Positions 35,786 through 48,010 of a stretch of DNA of 64,000 nt are shown here, piece after piece. The translations under genes and the position numbers were made by a program. The DNA lies in contig NC_071387.1 in assembly GCF_022682495.2 (NCBI RefSeq), forward strand, positions 148,164,347-148,228,346, in the 5' to 3' direction. A model generated the notes under the pieces. The model saw only the letters and a program-made list of their open reading frames with translations. It did not search any database and was not told the origin of the DNA. This stretch comes from Desmodus rotundus. Lineage: Eukaryota; Chordata; Mammalia; Chiroptera; Phyllostomidae. Position 1 is the stretch's first letter, and every line of letters begins with the position of its first letter.

Positions 35786-36740
35786 ATTGATGTAAACAAC
35801 ACCATCATCAAAAGAATGAGAAACAATCCAAAAAATGTAAGAAAAGATTTGCAAGTCATATATCTGATAAAGGACTTGTATTCAGAATGCATAAATTACT
35901 CTTACAACTCAGCAATAAAAAAATTAACACAATTTAAAAAGGTGCAAAGGATATGCAGACACATCCCCAAAGACGATATACAAATGGCCAATAAGAACTA
36001 TGAAAAGATCAGCATCATTAGCCATTGGAGAAATAAACATCAAAACCACAGTGACATATAACTTCACACCCACTAAGATGGCTATCTTAAAAAGAAGGGT
36101 AATAACAAATGTCTGTACACTGCTAACAGAAATGTAAAACAGTCAGCTGCTTTGGAACAGTTTGCAAGTTCCCCAAAAGGTTAAACAGAGTTACCACTGA
36201 TCCAGCAATTCCATCCCTACCTGTGCTCAAAAGAAAACACACATACTCAGAACTTCTACACAATCATTCATAGCAGCATTACTCCTAATAGCTAAAAAGT
36301 AGAAACAATCCAAATGTCTGTCAAGTAATAAACAAATAAAAGTGGTGTATCTATACAGTGGATTATTCAACAATAAAAATAAAGTGGTGACATGCTATAA
36401 AATGGATGAGCCTTGAAAACATGCTAAGTGAAAGAAGTTACAAAAGACCCATATTATGATTCCATTTATATGAAATGTCCAAAACAGACAAACTGATAAG
36501 AGACAGAAGATTACTGGTTGTCTAAAACTAGTCCCTTTGGGGAGGAGGGTGGAGGGGGGAATGGGAGTGATTATTAATGAATATGGAGTTTTTTTTGCCA
36601 GGGGTGTAGGTGGGGATGAAAAGGTGATTGTGGTGATGGTTGCACAAGTCTGTGAACATACTAAAACCACTGATTTGTACACTTGAAATTGGTGAATGGT
36701 ATGTGAAAACTGTTTTAAAATCAAAGTACTTGTGTTTTTG
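35786..36740 (+). mobile_element. Old L1M 3' fragment
   Basis: The plus strand follows L1 ORF2 and its 3' UTR: ggacttgtattcagaatgca, ctgatccagcaattccatcc, tcattcatagcagcattact, atggatgagccttgaaaaca, then gtgcacaagtctgtgaacat-like 3' UTR around 36630-36720. All frames contain stops and the copy is strongly diverged. Confidence 0.8.
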
Positions 36741-38904
36741 GTAAAAGTGTAAATTTTGACTAATATTAGCAACAATTAAAGGGCTTTTTATTGTAACAGA
36801 TTTGTCTGGAAATGCTCAAATCTGCTACAATAGGGCCTCTTTAGCCTACTGTGCTTGGCCATCGCTCCTCTTCAACTTTGTATCTGAGACTAAGCTGAGT
36901 CCATAAGAGGTCCATTTATAAAGATGAGGAAAGAGTGAGCAGTTCAACTGTAAAACAATGCTGATTCCAATAGTTTATTCCTGGAATAACTAACTGGTAT
37001 GTATTAAGGGAGAATGTGAGAAGGAGTAGAGAGAAACACTTTAGGAGATTCCTCTGCTTAGAATGTTTCACACCCCCATGCATATTCTAAGATACTCAAG
37101 GGACAAGAGTTTGAGGTGAAAAAGGCAACAAAACAGAATCAAAGACTAACTGTACTAAGATTACCATGTGCCTGCCCTTCATTAATTTTTTGCATAAGGT
37201 ACTCAGTTAGGAACATAAAGAGGTTGAACAATACAAGTCCTTGAGCTCATGACAAAGTTAAATGGTAAAAAATATATGCATCCGTAGAGGTAAGATGCAT
37301 TATCATCTCTGAGCAGGAGGATGAAAAACTGCCTTTGAAATGGGTCTTAATATTAAGTAAAATTTTCAAGACTAAGAGTATGTGAACTAAGGATCAGGAA
37401 CAAAACAACTAATATTAGTGTAATTTGATGAAAATGACACAATATAAAGTTGATGAAAACATCATTACAATTGAGATTTCATTAAAATTTCCTTTCTGGC
37501 CTCTCTACTTCACTCTATTCAACAACAGCTCTACCCTAAAGGAGGGGAAAAAAAGAAAGAGATGATTTAATCAAATTTGCATCCTTATGACTCCTTTAAT
37601 TGGGCCTCTTCCCACCACTTCACCTTGATCTTCCATCACATACATTCCTGATGTTTCAATAGCATAAATCTTAAGAATGCCAAGGGCTTCCTGAATTTTG
37701 GCTTAATCAAACAAATTTAATTAATCATTCTTGGAAAATCTGATACAGATGAACTCAGTGAGAGAACCACATAGGTCAGTGACCTACCCATTGGTCTTTA
37801 AGTAAAACAACAATATCTGCCTTACGTTCCTGGTGCTGCCTACAGCTCTTGAAATAGCAGCAGTACTAAGGATTTATTCATTTCAATTCAACTTCAATTC
37901 TATGAGGATTCACATTTCAAAATCCAACCTACAGGGATAGAGGGATACACTACTTTCCTACTGAACTCAATTTACACGTCATCTACAGCTTAGCTTCTCC
38001 AATTAGGCCAAGTTCCCTGGGATTACAGAGATATGTACAAGGAGAAACAGAAGGGAAAACAATGAACAAAGAACAACTTGCAGGAGCAACTTGATGATCT
38101 GGGATCAAAATGTTAATAAATTCAACCTGTCAATTATTTAAACATTTTAAAATCCAAATAAATACAGATGTTACAGGGTAAATAAACGTTTAAGTCTCTC
38201 CCTTTTACTCTTCTTTGCAAGTAGGTGTGTTGAGGAAACCAACAGGTGAGAAGTCAGGAAGAAAAAGAAAACATCTTCCAACACTCTCAGACAGTCCTGT
38301 AGTATACTGAAATAATTTACCTGTGTGACAACAATCATTATCTTTGTCCATTATCTTAATACTAACAGTTAATTTATAGGGTAGATTTTTAGTTGAAATC
38401 CCTTTGTGTTAACAGTAACATATATGTAATTTCTTTCTTTCTTTTACATTTTCTTGACTGAGATACTTCTATACCCTCAAATACCTATACTGTGGAAAGA
38501 ATATATTGCCTGGGGTAAAGTTTGCTTTATACTACTGCAGGAAACAAAAGGAGAGGAGAAATATATTTTTTAAAACTTTGGAAAATGTGGATAATTAGTG
38601 AAGCAAAGTTATAAATACATAGTGGTTCCATGTATTCTTCTCTTTTCTTACATAAAAGTTAGAAAATATCCGTAACAAAAAGGCAAATAAACTGTTCAAA
38701 CTGTCTCAAAACCTTACATACTAGCTATATTTAATATGACCCTACATGAATTTCTCCCTTTTCTAAACCTGTACAGAATTCTATCTGTGCCACTTATTTT
38801 TCACAATTACTGTCAGTTTTTCATGTATTTATTTCCTTCCATACTGGTAGGACCACAAAACACAGTCCTTGCTAGCAAAGAGCTTCTAATCTTTCCTCGT
38901 AAAT
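36741..38904. other. Intron 2, nothing recognised
   Basis: Over 2 kb of intron without an insertion that I can name. No exon with good splice sites is evident. The low repeat load compared with its surroundings is noted but not explained. Confidence 0.4.
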
Positions 38905-39010
38905 CCATGACATTCATTTAACAAGCCCATCTGCCAAATACCCGCTATGGGCCAGATACTCTTTCTAATGCATGCATACAAACACTAGGTTTCTAGCTTC
39001 AAAGAGCTAA
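38905..39010. repeat. MIR/L2-like remnant
   Basis: The stretch ttcatttaacaagcccatc, then atgggccagatactctttct, resembles the common mammalian MIR/L2 end. It is short and diverged. Confidence 0.45.
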
Positions 39011-39021
39011 TTAGAAACATA

Positions 39022-39561
39022 CTGGATTGGCCAAAAAGTCAGTATGCTTTTTCCATAAAACAAAAGACACATTCTTCTTTTTCACCAATAACTTTACTGA
39101 TTTGGATATTTTGAGTATGTTGGCTATCTCCCACGTGGTATATATAACATTGTTCTCAATTAATGTCTCTATTTGATTGCTATCAACTTCAACTAGTCTA
39201 CCTGACCATCCATCATCCTGCAAGAAATCTCCAGCATGAAACTTTGCAAACGACTTTTGACATTTTCGATCAGTCACAGCACTTTCTCCATAAACTGCAC
39301 AAACTTTTTTTGCATTTCAGTTGCATTTTTTACCTTTCTTGAAATAACAAAGCATAATACTCTGAAAATGTTGCACATTTCTTCCACCTTCAGTATTAAA
39401 ATGGCTACACAAAAACTCACCGATTTTGATGGGTTTTTTTTTTTTTTAATGCATACTGATATGACAACTGTGACAATACAATCCAACAAAATTGTTTCGA
39501 ATGAAGTTAAAGACAACTAAGCACTACTAGAGCCACAGTATGGACTTTTTGGCCAACTCAA
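39022..39561 (-). mobile_element. Non-autonomous mariner (family B, copy 2)
   Basis: It has ends ctggattggccaaaaagtc and gactttttggccaactcaa with TA directly on both sides (39020-39021 and 39562-39563). The minus strand reads FHAGDFLQDDGWSGRLVEVD, then QIETLIENN and EIANILKISKSVK, the N-terminal helix-turn-helix region of a mariner transposase. The catalytic domain is missing. At 540 bp it matches the copy at 12710 almost throughout. Confidence 0.9.
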
Positions 39562-39689
39562 TAATTTACCTGAGTGCCCTTTGGTTTAAATAGCATACCT
39601 ACTTCCCAATTCCTGGACCTTCCAAGCACATTTCTCAATGTGGCTTTCCTTATGCCATTTCCTATGCGTTAAAAACTGTATCAAATGCC

Positions 39690-39910
39690 TTCTGCAGATA
39701 TGAACCCCAACAATCCTTTCAAGGCCCAGTTCAACTTCTCCATGGAAGCCTTTCCAGTCAGTACACTTTTATAAAATCGTACAATGTATATTCATACCAT
39801 TCCTTTAGCAATTAACAAATGTGATGTCCTGAACCTTCTCATAGCTTCCACGATGTCCAACACAATGCCCTGCCCACAGAAAATGTACAGTAATTATATT
39901 GTTACCAATT
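39690..39910 (+). repeat. L2-like remnant
   Basis: The blocks tttcaaggcccagttcaact and catggaagcctttccagtca, then aacacaatgccctgcccaca, resemble the 3' part of the ancient L2 LINE. It is strongly diverged. Confidence 0.5.
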
Positions 39911-39973
39911 TACATAATTACCTGTGTATCTAAAATGAGTGGTCCATGCATGAGGATAACATGTCCTCTAAGG

Positions 39974-40168
39974 CAGAGGTCCCCAACCTCTTAAGTCGCA
40001 GACTGATGCCGGTCCTATTAGGAACTGGGTCGCACAACAGATGAGCTTGTATGCAATGCACCTGAATCATCCCCAAACCATCTCTCCCCCTGTCCCCCCA
40101 CCCACGTCCATGGAAAAATTGTCTTCTACGAAGCCAGTCCCTGGTGCCAAAAAAGTTGAGGACTGCTG
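39974..40168. mobile_element. hAT miniature element with 8-bp duplication
   Basis: It starts cagaggtccccaacctctta and ends gtgccaaaaaagttgaggactgctg-like sequence, which are inverted ends of a widespread mammalian hAT family. The target duplication is ctctaagg at 39966-39973 and ctctaggg at 40169-40176. It is 195 bp with no coding capacity. Confidence 0.85.
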
Positions 40169-40497
40169 CTCTAGGGTCAGCCTCCCCAATCCCAACTCAG
40201 AGCTCTTCCATTGGTCTGTAGTGCCCAATCACTTTCAGCTGCTCAATTACCAGATAAATTTTGGTATAAAAGCATAATTGAAGGGCTTTAATTAACTTTA
40301 TCATACATCTGCAAAGTCCTATTCTAAGTTTTAAAAGAAATTATAATAAAGAACAAAAGAAAAGCAAAGATGACTAAAACCATAAAGTGCTGAGATGAAC
40401 ATGACAGTTCTAAGACTGGCTTGTGTAATCACTTTTGATTTGGGGTCTATATAGTTTTAAATAGCAACCAACTCTCCTGTCTCAAAAATCAAATGTT

Positions 40498-42422
40498 GGG
40501 ACTTCCAGCCAAGATGGAGGCGTAGGTACACACACTGTGCCTCCTGGCACAACCAAAAGAAGGACAACAACAATTTAAAAGCAAAAAACCACCAGAACTA
40601 ACAGAAAATCGAACCGTATGAAGTCTGACAACCAAGGAGATAAAGAAAAAACATTCATCCAGACCAGTAGGAGGGGAGGAGATGGGCAGCCAGGCAGAGA
40701 GGACTCGTGGCAAGGCGGAGGCTGGTGGACCCAGCGAGGTGGCAGATTGTGGAGCGGGGCAGGCAAAGCTGCAGCTGGCAGCGAGGCAGCAGCTAGTAGA
40801 CCTGGCGACAGACCACGAAACCCAGAGAGTTCCAGCGTGGGGAAATAAAGCTTCAAACCACTGACTGAAAACACCTGTGGGGGTTGAGGCAGAAGTGGGA
40901 GAAACTCCCAGCCTCACAGGAGAGAGTTCGCTGGAGAGACCCACAGGTGCCTAGAACATACACAAACCCACCCACTCGGGAAGCAACACCAGAAGGGCCC
41001 AATTTGATTGTGGGTAGTGGAGGAAGTGACTGAAAACCAGCAGAGAGTGGAGCAAGCTCCATTGCTCCCTCTCAGCCCCTTCCCCACATACAGCGTCACA
41101 GTGCAGCCATGTGGGTTGCCCCGCTCTGGTGGTGAACACCTACAGCTCCGCCCCTTTATGTAACAGGCCCATCGAGACAAAAAAAAAATGTCCCAAATGA
41201 AACAGATCAAAGCTCCAGAAAAAATACAACTAAGCAATGAATTGATAGCCAACCTATCAGATGCACAGTACAAAACACTAGTAATCAGGAAGCTCACAGA
41301 ATTGGTTGAATTTGTTCACAAATTAGATGAAAAAAATGAAGGCTATGCTAAGAGAAACAAAGGAAAATGTACAGGGAACCAACAGTGGTGGGAAGGAAAC
41401 TAGAACTCAAATCAACGGTGTGGACCAGAAGGAAGAAAGAAACATCCAACCAGAAAAGAATGAAGAAACAAGAATTCAAAAAAATGAGGAGAGGCTTAGG
41501 AACCCCTGGGACAATTTTAAACGTTCCAACATCTGAATCATAGGGGTGCCAGAAGGAAAAGAGGAAGATCAAGAAATTGAAAACTTATTTGAACAAATAA
41601 TGAAGGAGAAAACTTCCCCAAACTGGCAAAGGAAATAGACTTCCAGGAAGTCCAGGAAGCTCAGAGAATCCCAAAGAAGTTGGACCCAAGGAGGAACACA
41701 CCAAGGCACATCATAATTACATTACCCAGGATTAAACAGGAGAGACTCTTAGAAGCAGCAAGAGAAAAGGACACAGTTACCTACAAAGGACTTCCCATAA
41801 GACTGTCAGCTGATTTCTCCAAAGAGATCTTACAGGCAAGAAGGGGCTGGCAAGAAGTATTCCAAGTCATGAAAGGCAAGGACCTACATCCAAGACTACT
41901 CTATCCAGCAAAGCTTTCATTTAGAATGGAAGGGAAGATAAAGTGCTTCTCAGATAAGGTCAAGTTAAAGGAGTTCATCATTACCAAGCCCTTATTATAT
42001 GAAATGTTAAAGGGATTTACCTAAGAAAAAGAAGATTTAAAAAATATGAACAGTAACAATGACTGCAAACTCACAGTTATTAACAACCACACCTAAAACA
42101 AAAACAAAAGCAAACTAAGCAAACTAGAACAGGAACAGAACCATAGAAATGGAGATCACATGGAGGGTTATCAGCAGGGGAGCGGGAGGGAGAGAGAGGG
42201 GGGAAAGGTACAGAGAGTAAGTAACATAAATGGTAGGAAGAAAATAGATGGTGGGAGGGTAAGAATAGTATAGGAAATTTAGAAGCCAAAGAACTTATAT
42301 GTATGACCTATGGACATGAACTATAGGAGGGGAATGTGGGAGGGAGGGGGTGGGCATGATGGAGTGAAGGGGAGGCGGAAATGGGACAACTGTAATAGCA
42401 TAATCAATAAAATATATTTTAA
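40498..42422 (+). mobile_element. HAL1 (half-L1, ORF1 only), near full length
   Basis: The element starts gggacttccagccaagatgg, has a GC-rich 5' UTR to about 41185, then ORF1 and a 3' tail ending cataatcaataaaatatattt plus poly(A). ORF1 pieces run from MSQMKQIKAPEKIQ at 41188 to EMLKGFT at 42021, shifted several times between frames. The C-terminal domain at 41680-42021 is open (PRHIIITLPRIKQ, LPIRLSADFSKE). Target duplications aaaaatcaaatgtt (40484-40497) and aaaaatcaactgtt (42423-42436) match at 13 of 14. The length is 1.92 kb, and ORF2 is not merely truncated but absent between ORF1 and the 3' tail. Confidence 0.92.
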
Positions 42423-42619
42423 AAAAATCAACTGTTAAACTGGAAAAGTTATTTCTAAATATCTGAAAGTTTTTCTCCCCTTTTTGAATGCCATGGGAAA
42501 AGAAGTAATCCACTGTCCCCTCAGGTAATGAGTTGTTTAGGGATAAAGTATTTCCAAATATCTAATAGAAAATAGCAGTACTGTTCCAATAACCGTATTG
42601 TGGTTTAAGTATCTGCTTA

Positions 42620-42775
42620 TGAACCTGTCTCTCTGATCAAACCATGAGCTCAAGGGCAGGGAATCACAGACTGGATGTCTTGTCTTACTCATCTTTGTAT
42701 ATCCTAAGTCTAACTGCCTGGCACACTGAGGCAATTCAATAAATGACCTCTCCATTAATGAATGAATTCCATCTT
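42620..42775 (+). repeat. L2/MIR3-like 3' end
   Basis: The order gagctcaagggcagggaatc, tcatctttgtatatcctaag, ctggcacactgaggcaattc and aataaatgacc is that of the ancient L2/MIR3 3' end. Confidence 0.65.
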
Positions 42776-43133
42776 AGGTTAAAACATGTTCAAAATGCCA
42801 ACAGCCTGTTAAAAAGTAATGGATAAAGGTTAAATAACATATTCAAATGCCAACTACCTATTAAAAAGTAATGGAATATAGAAGACACATACATTTTATA
42901 TTTAAGCAGATCAAGCACAATCTATTTGCATTTTCTTCGTTCAGAAACATTTCCAACAGTTGACATAAAATTTCCTGAGAAATTATTCCATTTTATCCCT
43001 AGTCTTATCAGTCTTTTCCATTTTTTGGGATGGGGGTAAAAATGTGGGAAAGATTCTTCTGAATGCTATCAGATCCTTCTCCAGGGTTTCTGCCTCAGTT
43101 TCAATTGGTTACTGCATTTTGTAGCCCCTTTCC

Positions 43134-43336
43134 AGGGGTGTCCAACCCATGGCCCACAGGCTGCATGTGGCCCAGGATGGCTATGAATGCAGCCCAATAC
43201 AAAATCGTAAATTTACTTAAAACATTATTAGATTTTTTGGTTTTCATCAGTGTTTGCATATTTAATGTGTGGCCCAAGACAACTCTTCTTCTTCCAGTGT
43301 GGCCCAAAGACGCCAAAAGGTTGGACACCACTGCAC
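43134..43336. mobile_element. hAT-like miniature element
   Basis: It starts caggggtgtccaacccatgg and ends aaaggttggacaccactg, inverted ends of hAT type, about 200 bp apart. The interior repeats tgtggccca three times. I could not find a matching 8-bp duplication. Confidence 0.7.
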
Positions 43337-44499
43337 AGCTTTAAAAAAACTGGAGAGTCAATGAGAGTAATTATCAAAGATTGGAAACTTCAGGATCAGA
43401 ACAGGGTAGGGTACGATGTACATTAATCTGCCCCAACAACCATTAAAAATCATTGTCAAAATTAAAATGCACCATGCAAAGGTAAGACTAGCACCCACAA
43501 AGTGATATAGAGGCTATGTATATTTTTGGAAGACATAAATATTTGATATTGACACTGGGGGAAAACATGACTAGAATAAGCAGACCATTAGCCAAAAGAG
43601 AGAGTATACACGTGCTCACATACACAGCTGTATGAGAATAGTGATTGAAAAGGAATATTCTTTTAAAATATCAAAGATAATCAAGTTAAATACTGTTTAC
43701 AGTTTATTGGGAAAAATGCTCACAAAAATAATGAATTATTTATATAGTATAGTTCTCTCAAATATTATATCTCCAGGAGTATATAAAGCAGTTTTGAAAA
43801 ACACACAGGAAAGAGTACCAGTACTCACCTCTACAACAACATAAGAGTTTAAAACATATCCCAATTTGACTTAAAATACATGAGTTCATCAGTAATCTGC
43901 CCATCGTTAGGCTGATCAATAAAAAGCCCAAAACAAAGAAACAAAAAAATCCAACAAGTCTAAACAAGTAACCATATCTTTTAACCCTTTCTCTTTTAGT
44001 TATGATTTCAAAGCATTCCCAGTATTAACATGGTCACTTAAGCAGTCATCTATTCTCTTAAAATAAATGTTCTTAAAAACAATAATAAGTGTTTAAAAAA
44101 AAAAGTCAGGCTGTCTATTGACCTAACAACCTATCTCAAAAATAGTCAGAAACAGTTGAAAACATTGATAAGAATGCTTACTGAAAAGCCAGAAGCAACA
44201 TAAAACTCCATTAACACAAGAGTATATAGCTACTGAAATTAAAGAGCTAAAATTAATGACATTAAAGATAACATTTATTAAGCTAAAAATAGATTATAGA
44301 AGAGCATATAAAATAAACTGCATACATATATCTATGTATAAATTCAGAAACATCTTTAAAAGGGTTATCTCTAAGTGTTTGCATTTTGTGATATTTTTAT
44401 ATTTCCTCTGGGGGGAAAATATTTTCAGAAAAATCACGAGCATGTTGCATTTTTATAACAAATCCTTTTTTTTAAAGAGAGTAACTTTAATAAATATAT
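43337..44499. other. Intron 2, nothing recognised
   Basis: AT-rich intron. The part from about 44100 may be a diverged upstream piece of the L1 that becomes recognisable at 44500. Confidence 0.35.
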
Positions 44500-44975
44500 C
44501 CACTAACTGTATGCCCCATAACTATGGGTTAGCATCTCTGAAAGACAGACACTACCAAAATGATAAATGCACATTTACTTTGATTTAGCAATTCCACTTA
44601 TAAGTATTTATAATATAGCTATTCTCATTTCGCAAGTGTGCAAAGACACATTTGTTCAAGAATATTTGCAGTGGCATTGTTTCTATAGGATATGACCAAA
44701 CTGTCCATCAATAGAGACCAGATAAATAACTTATGTACAATGAGGTACTGTGTAGCCACGAAACAGACTGAGGTAGCTATGTGTGTTGGAGTTGAATGAC
44801 ATCCGAGGTAAATTAAGATTTTTTTAAAAAACAGTATGTATCAACTAATAGGTAAATGGTGAGAATAATAGAGAAGTATACTTGTATTAGTTGTAGGACA
44901 CACACACACAAAAAAACTGTAAATAGTAGTTGCCGGTGGGTGATAAGACTTACTTTTCATTATAAACACTGTAAA
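44500..44975 (+). mobile_element. Old L1M 3' fragment
   Basis: Landmarks of an ancient L1 3' end appear in order: ttagcaattccacttataag, gcagtggcattgtttctata, gtccatcaatagagaccaga, gaggtactgtgtagccacga. It is non-coding and diverged. Confidence 0.7.
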
Positions 44976-45943
44976 CCAATATGTACTGTTTGAATATTTT
45001 TTTTACCATGTAAATACACTACTTTTAAGTTTTAATACAATACTTTTTTAAATTGAGCACTGAAATTTTTTGCTGCTGTATAAACAAATGTTTAAGAAAA
45101 ACAGGTTTTGAAATATCAAAATTATACTACCAGTTGTCTTTTTAAGGGTTTAAAATAATTCTAAAATATCATATGCTGCTTTAAGTTCATTACAATTGCT
45201 GGAAATTATACACGATTGTAAACCTGAGCTCTTCTGGACAAAGGTTGTTTACATTGTTGCTAGCCAACAAATCCACATTAGTTTAACCTAATCCTTGTTT
45301 TGCTCTCAGTATTGTTAGCAGTTTTTAAAAATCTGTTTTCTTTCTTGCTATATTTAATATATGTTCTGTACAAAAAGATTTTTCTACCGGCCACACAATA
45401 AACAGGGAATAAGGGAACAGATTTTTCCCCTTTTCCATTGATATTAATCCCTCCAGGTCAGTTTGGCCTACCCTTCCCTGACAGAACAACAAAAGAAATA
45501 CCTACCTAAGATAATCAAGAAAATGACTAACTAAATATTGTCATTTCTACTCCAAGGTGTTCTAAAAAAATTAAAGCTAAGAAAAATATATTATATTGAA
45601 GTATATTCTCAAAAAGATCAAACACAAGCTAAGGCCTCAGATCCAACTGCCACTAACATGCCCCGTAACTTTGAAGAACCCATTTTCCAGCAATTAGAAG
45701 TTACCCCAAGTAAGGGACAGAAAATGCTTAACATAGCAATAGAAGTCTTTTTTTTAACATTTGTTCAATGTTATCAAATGTCACAGAAACAATCAACAAG
45801 GTTATACTGGAAGGTATACATAATCAAAGCAATTATTTCAGTTTTGGCTTATTAAATCAACACCACTGCTTATACTCATATATCAAGTTTCCAGAAAATA
45901 AGTGGTAAACAACTAAAAAAATTAAAAAGGAAGCAGAACTCAC
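44976..45943. other. FEM1C: Intron 2, 5' part, nothing recognised
   Basis: Intron next to the exon 2 donor, whose sequence (G then gtgagt on the gene strand) lies at 45944-45938. No repeat or other feature recognised. Confidence 0.45.
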
Positions 45944-46487
45944 CTTTAACACTTTTTCTATTAACATCTGCCCCCTTTTCAAGTAAATACTGAGCAATCT
46001 CTTTGTGTCCTTTGTAACAAGAAATCATCAAGCAGGTATGCCCATGTCGGTTAGACACTTCCAAATCAGCTTTGTGTTCCACAAGGTACTTCACGATTTC
46101 CAAATGGCCATCGAAACAGGCAGCTCTAAGAGGAGTTGAATTGGTTAAAGTCGTGTTGTTGACAGACGCTCCATGATTTAACAAAGACTGAACCACCTTC
46201 AGATGTCCTGCTGCAGAAGCGGCCCATAAAGGGGGGGCCCCCTCTATGGTTTCACCATCAAAATTGACTGAGCCCCCAATTTCTATGGAGGCACTGCACT
46301 GCTCTAGGAGGAATTCCACCATGTCAAGGTGACCATACCTGGCCGCCATCAAGAGTGGCGTGGCCCCATTTGTTTTTTCAGAGATCAAGGAGGAAATCTC
46401 CTCTTTGGATTTGCTTGCCAACAACTTGGTGAGAAGCCGGAGTTTGCCATCGCGAGCTGCATTAAATACTGCTGTCTTTAGATCCAT
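45944..46487 (-). CDS. FEM1C: FEM1C first coding exon (residues 1-181 and part of 182)
   Basis: The start ATG is at 46487-46485 and opens MDLKTAVFNAARDGKLRLL, the known N-terminus of FEM1C. The exon carries most of the N-terminal ankyrin array: repeats near residues 40-70 (GATPLLMAARYGHLDMVEFL), 82-111 (GAPPLWAASAAGHLKVVQSL), 115-145 (STPLRAACFDGHLEIVKYLV) and 149-178. This array forms the pocket that binds C-terminal arginine degrons. Asp126, known to be critical in that pocket, is present in RAACFD. The exon ends VNRKSVK plus one base, followed by the donor gtgagt at 45943-45938. Its 544 bases and the 1310 of the last exon total 1854, giving exactly 617 codons and a stop. Confidence 0.98.
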
Positions 46488-46673
46488 TTATGTCCAGTTC
46501 AGAGGCTGTGCGTTATTTATCCTTCAAAGCAAAGCTCCAGCTTAACTCTACGGACACAGGCAAGAGTTACAGGAACCGAAGTTCGCTGTTAATCACTGCA
46601 CCCCAGGACGGATATAAAACCGCGGTATGTTCTGTCCTATTGCCTTCCAACATCTGACAACCAGAGCACCAAA
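46488..46673 (-). other. FEM1C: FEM1C exon 2, 5' untranslated part
   Basis: On the gene strand a strong acceptor, tactttttctcccctctag, ends at 46674. This places the exon start at 46673 and leaves 186 bases of 5' UTR before the ATG. It is inferred from the splice signal and has not been checked against a transcript. Confidence 0.7.
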
Positions 46674-47420
46674 CTAGAGGGGAGAAAAAGTAGTTTTGAA
46701 TTTTCCACAGGCAAAGGCAAAAACATTTTGGTTTTTCTTAATTTCTACTCTGTGGGAAGGGAGGAAAAGCCACACCTTAGGGACTACCGCCTCCTACATA
46801 CACCCCCCCAAAAAAAGTGAAAAAGGAGACTACAAAAAGGTACACAGAGACCCCCATGTTTTGGTGGGAGGCGGTCTCTTCTCTATATAAATTTAAACAC
46901 TACAGGCAACCGGTTTTCTCGCCTCCTAAGCAGCCACGCTTTCGTTCTAGTTTTGTTCTACACACGCCCAGGCAGAGTACAACCGAAAGAGGCAGGAGAC
47001 GCGGGTTCAGAACTGTTTCTCTTACATCTGCAGAGAGGGGACCAAGGGCGCGAGGCTGGAAGGCCTCATTGTGGCACGAAGGGGTTTCGTGGAGGAACAA
47101 AAAGTCAGACACAACCAACCACGGCCAGCTAAGGCCAACCCCCCTCACCCGAAAGCTTTCCTTTCCTTTAAGACTACTCGAGGCTCTCAGGAAATCCGGC
47201 TGCCTTTTAGCTAATTTCGCCCGCGTTAACCCCTCCGCCCCCAAGGGATTCGCCGCTCACCAAACCACAGCTGCCCTACAGAACCTTCACCTCTACCTTT
47301 TCCAGACTCGAGCAGCCCCTCCCCAAGGCCCTCCTTCGACCACGACCCCTCCCGGCGGGGCGACACGCCTGTGGCCCCCGGCCCGCTGCCACCTTCAGCC
47401 GCCCGGGGCGCCCTGCTTAC
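46674..47420 (-). other. FEM1C: FEM1C intron 1 (inferred)
   Basis: The stretch lies between the exon 2 acceptor and the best donor in the CpG island (gene-strand GTAAGC at 47420-47415). Other donors, such as GTGAGC near 47260, are possible. The long plus-strand open frame at 46817-47506 is low-complexity and explained by high GC content. Confidence 0.4.
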
Positions 47421-48010
47421 CCTTCCCGCCCAGGCCTCCCCGCGGGCGCCTCAGGCCAGGGCCCGGGATCCGGCAGGCCGCCGCCGTCACTGCTACCTGC
47501 CCGTAGGCTCGTCCTTCCAGCCGCCGCTGGCCGCTCGGGCTCCGGCCGCCCTCTTCAACTTCAAACCGTTGTCCTCGCCGCCGCCAGGGCCGCCCCACTC
47601 CGTCTGCGGCCGCACAGTTCCTCCATGCCCCGCGCCCCACAGGAATAAGTCCGGCCGCGCAGCTCGCCCCGCCCCGCCACGCTGAGCTGCCTCCCGCCCT
47701 CCCAGTCAACGCGGGCTCCAGAGGCTGCAGCGACTGCCGCGGCGGATGGTGTAATGGGCTACAAGCCTGGGGCCGGATGAGCCAGGGATCTACTTCACAT
47801 CACTGACGCGGCAGCCGCGCCATTGGGCCGGGGGAGGGCGGCGGCCGCCGGGAGCAACAGCCTAGGGGCGGGGCGGCCGGCCGAGGCGGGCCGGCGCGGA
47901 GGGGGCGTGGCCACGGCCCGGCGGAGGAAGTGCCTGCGCGCGCGGCGCGGGGCGGGAGGGTTAGGGGGCAACTGAGTGCTAGGAGGGGGCCGGGTCAAGC
48001 AGCGCCATGG
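47340..48010 (-). promoter_or_regulatory. FEM1C: FEM1C CpG-island promoter and first exon region
   Basis: CpG-dense, GC-rich DNA in an otherwise AT-rich window marks the promoter, just upstream of the first coding exon. On the gene strand a CCAAT-type box (CCCAATGG) lies at about 47822-47829. GC boxes (ggggcggggc and gaggcgggcc) lie at 47867-47895, and a CRE half-site-like tgacgcgg at 47802. There is no TATA box at a suitable place, so dispersed initiation near 47700-47800 is likely. The noncoding first exon would run from there to about 47421. Divergent plus-strand transcription from the same island is possible but unproven. Confidence 0.8.

Noticed and set aside
40498..42422. Ordinary L1 with a simple 5' truncation
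   Set aside because: The 5' UTR and ORF1 are present and it is ORF2 that is missing, with the same junction in other copies.
46817..47506. 229-residue plus-strand frame next to the FEM1C promoter
   Set aside because: It is proline-, arginine- and alanine-rich low-complexity sequence, expected in CpG-island DNA, with no domain.
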